From the NCBI GenBank assembly GCA_913054055.1, contig CAJXIT010000186.1, positions 1 to 6,909 on the forward strand: a stretch of DNA of 6,909 nt, written 5' to 3'. Numbering within the stretch: position 1 is the first letter of the stretch; each line of letters opens with the position of its first letter. A model generated the notes under the pieces. That model worked only from the letters and a program-made list of their open reading frames with translations. It was not told the DNA's origin and searched no databases. Made by a program: the position numbers and the translations under genes. Shown one piece after another: positions 5,371 to 6,909 of this stretch. Origin of the DNA: an uncultured Thalassolituus sp. GTDB lineage: Bacteria > Pseudomonadota > Gammaproteobacteria > Pseudomonadales > Oceanobacteraceae.

Positions 5371-6909
5371 TTAATCGGTTAATAAAGCTGGGTTGTACCA
5401 ACAAAGTTGATCGTAAGCAGCTTCAATTTGTTTTTGTTTTTCTTGTAACTTTTCATCATTTAGCTTTTCGTAAGCATTAACTAATAATGCTAACGCTTTT
5501 GCTAAAAAGTCGCTTTCCCATTCAGCAGCTGTTAGCGACCGCGTTTCTTCAACAAGTCGCTCAAGCATAGGGATGCCCACTTTTTCTTGACCATTGATGC
5601 AGGCTAGCTCTGCACAGGCCATTTTGATTTTAAAGCGGTCACGCTTTGTATTAGCAGCGCATGAATTAAGTAAAGAAAATCCTTCAGATAGCTTTCCAGC
5701 TAAAGCCAACTTTTTAGCATCATTAAATGCTTGAGTAAGCTCATTGGAGTCAGTTTGACTTGCGCCATTGTTACTTTCAGTTTCTGTTAAAGAGGCAAGC
5801 CAGGCTTTTGTTTGATCATCTGCGAAAGGTGTGCCGTTGGCGTACGCCAAGTCCAGTATTTTAGGAAGGCGTGCAATGAATTTAGTCACTTCAAATTCAA
5901 GGGCTTGTTTAGCTTTGCTAAATTCGGCACCTAAGGCATCTAAGCTCATGCAAATATAGCGGTTACCTTCAAACCAATAAGGCATTTTTTCAGCGCTTTT
6001 TTCAGCCAGATTAATGGCTTCAATGAAGTCATCCGATTCAAACAATTCTTTAACTTTCTTGATTTTATCGGCAGGCGGTGCAGGTAGCTGTGATTTGTTA
6101 TCGGTTACCGGAGGCAGTTTATCCAGCGAATCCCACAGTGCTGAGCGGCTTAGACGAAAACGCTTAGGATCACTTGGCTTAGCTTGCCCGTAATAATTAG
6201 CAAGCTTTCGTAAACCATCTTGTATTTGTTTGTATGCCTTTTTGGCATCGTTATCGCCGTTTAGATCGCCGACTTTAGTATCTGGAAGGCTGCTGTTTTT
6301 TGCAGAAGGTTTGCTGGTAGCCTGAACAGGGATCGCTGCTTGAGCGGGTTCGGGGCTGCTAATGGTCTCAGTGACGGGTGTTGCTTGTGTTTCCACATGA
6401 GGTTGAGCATTTTCAGCCGGTGCCGGGCTTGCGGCTGCAGAAACCGATGCTGCTTGAGGCTCAACAACCGGTTTTTCTTCAGTTTTAGCCTTGTTGGCAG
6501 CAATTTCTTTAAGTCGTTTTATTGGGCGGTTGATATCAGAAAAGTTAGGGGCTTTATCGTCCATCTTTTCTGCTAAATAGTAATCAAGATTTTTTAACGT
6601 TTTTGCAATATCAGGGATGAACGCCATATCCTGATCAGAAGGCTCACTATTAGTAAGGAAACCTGACACTTTTTCAATAAACCACTGGCTTGAATTTTGT
6701 CTGGCTCTCAAGCGTTTTTTAGGAGGGAACATGTCATCCCAATGGGTTTCACTGATTTTTTCAAGCAGTGACAAGCCATTTAATAAGCCTTTATACGAAC
6801 TATCTTCTACATATGACCAAGCAAGATAGCAAGCCACCGAGTAGTCTTTTGAAATACTTGAAAGTATTTCTTCGCTTAGTTTTAGAACTTCCGTCCAGTC
6901 TGTGGTTTC
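5371..6909 (-). CDS. tssA: TssA (ImpA_N plus VasJ/VC_A0119-type C-terminus), 5' end cut by the window
   Basis: The frame is open to the right edge, so 512 residues are visible and the true start is outside. A GTG at 6837 is an internal Val: the codons above it read DWTEVLKLSEEILSSISKDY, a recognisable ImpA_N beginning. TssA binds the baseplate and sheath end and coordinates tail growth (family knowledge). In visible numbering, residues 1 to about 140 form the ImpA_N domain, with SKDYSVACYLAW at 20-31 and THWDDMFPPKKRLRAR at 55-70. A Pro/Ala/Gln/Thr-rich linker spans about 141-212. From about 214 to the end is a helical region like VC_A0119 (VasJ), with ANYYGQAKPSDPKRFRLSR near its start and the tail YNPALLTD. 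Subtype assignment by memory is moderately sure; the TssA identity is firm. It leads the operon as seen here. Confidence 0.95.
   Translation of the reverse strand, partial: ETTDWTEVLKLSEEILSSISKDYSVACYLAWSYVEDSSYKGLLNGLSLLEKISETHWDDMFPPKKRLRARQNSSQWFIEKVSGFLTNSEPSDQDMAFIPDIAKTLKNLDYYLAEKMDDKAPNFSDINRPIKRLKEIAANKAKTEEKPVVEPQAASVSAAASPAPAENAQPHVETQATPVTETISSPEPAQAAIPVQATSKPSAKNSSLPDTKVGDLNGDNDAKKAYKQIQDGLRKLANYYGQAKPSDPKRFRLSRSALWDSLDKLPPVTDNKSQLPAPPADKIKKVKELFESDDFIEAINLAEKSAEKMPYWFEGNRYICMSLDALGAEFSKAKQALEFEVTKFIARLPKILDLAYANGTPFADDQTKAWLASLTETESNNGASQTDSNELTQAFNDAKKLALAGKLSEGFSLLNSCAANTKRDRFKIKMACAELACINGQEKVGIPMLERLVEETRSLTAAEWESDFLAKALALLVNAYEKLNDEKLQEKQKQIEAAYDQLCWYNPALLTD
6851..6870. repeat. 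20-bp perfect inverted repeat inside the 5' part of tssA
   Basis: GAAATACTT and AAGTATTTC form 9-bp perfect arms around a 2-nt centre. It lies in codons for the EILSSIS part of the TssA N-terminal domain. The tiny centre makes it a poor RNA hairpin, so if functional it would more likely be a DNA-binding site. Chance, helped by the AT-rich composition, is a reasonable explanation. Confidence 0.4.

Noticed and set aside
1..6909. A hidden effector-immunity pair, toxin or novel defence system
   Set aside because: All coding capacity is taken up by core T6SS structural genes with short gaps, and no additional gene or non-coding array could be supported.

Overview
The whole window is a single stretch of a type VI secretion system (T6SS) structural operon, read entirely from the minus strand. 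In order of transcription (right edge to left edge) it holds tssA (5' end cut by the window), tssB, tssC, hcp (tssD), tssJ, tssK, tssL and the first 16 codons of tssM. Every gene is intact in frame, and no gap between genes exceeds 62 nt. No RNA genes, insertion sequences, CRISPR arrays or gene-free stretches over 300 bases are visible. Plus-strand reading frames are antisense shadows of the T6SS genes.

The moderately AT-rich composition, Hcp and a TssA of the VC_A0119 (VasJ) type resembling the Vibrio cholerae proteins, and classical AAGGA-type ribosome binding sites suggest a gammaproteobacterium, perhaps marine. The sequence alone does not give a genus.

Right-hand block (about 5371-6909): TssA, which caps and coordinates tail assembly. 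Middle block (about 2811-5354): TssB and TssC, which form the contractile sheath, then Hcp, which forms the inner tube. Left block (1-2750): the TssJ lipoprotein, the TssK baseplate adaptor, the TssL inner-membrane protein and the start of TssM. J, L and M make the envelope-spanning membrane complex and K links it to the baseplate. The TssC N-terminus carries a helix resembling the ClpV-binding helix, so a TssH/ClpV ATPase is expected outside the window. The baseplate genes tssE, tssF, tssG and the spike vgrG are also absent here and presumably lie elsewhere.

The most useful non-coding signal is a 12-bp hairpin ending in a short U-run just after hcp. It probably acts as a partial terminator or mRNA 3' stabiliser, letting hcp be made in excess of the membrane-complex genes. 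I found no evidence of a new biological system. This is a well-formed, conventional T6SS core with a few details of layout and regulation worth checking.
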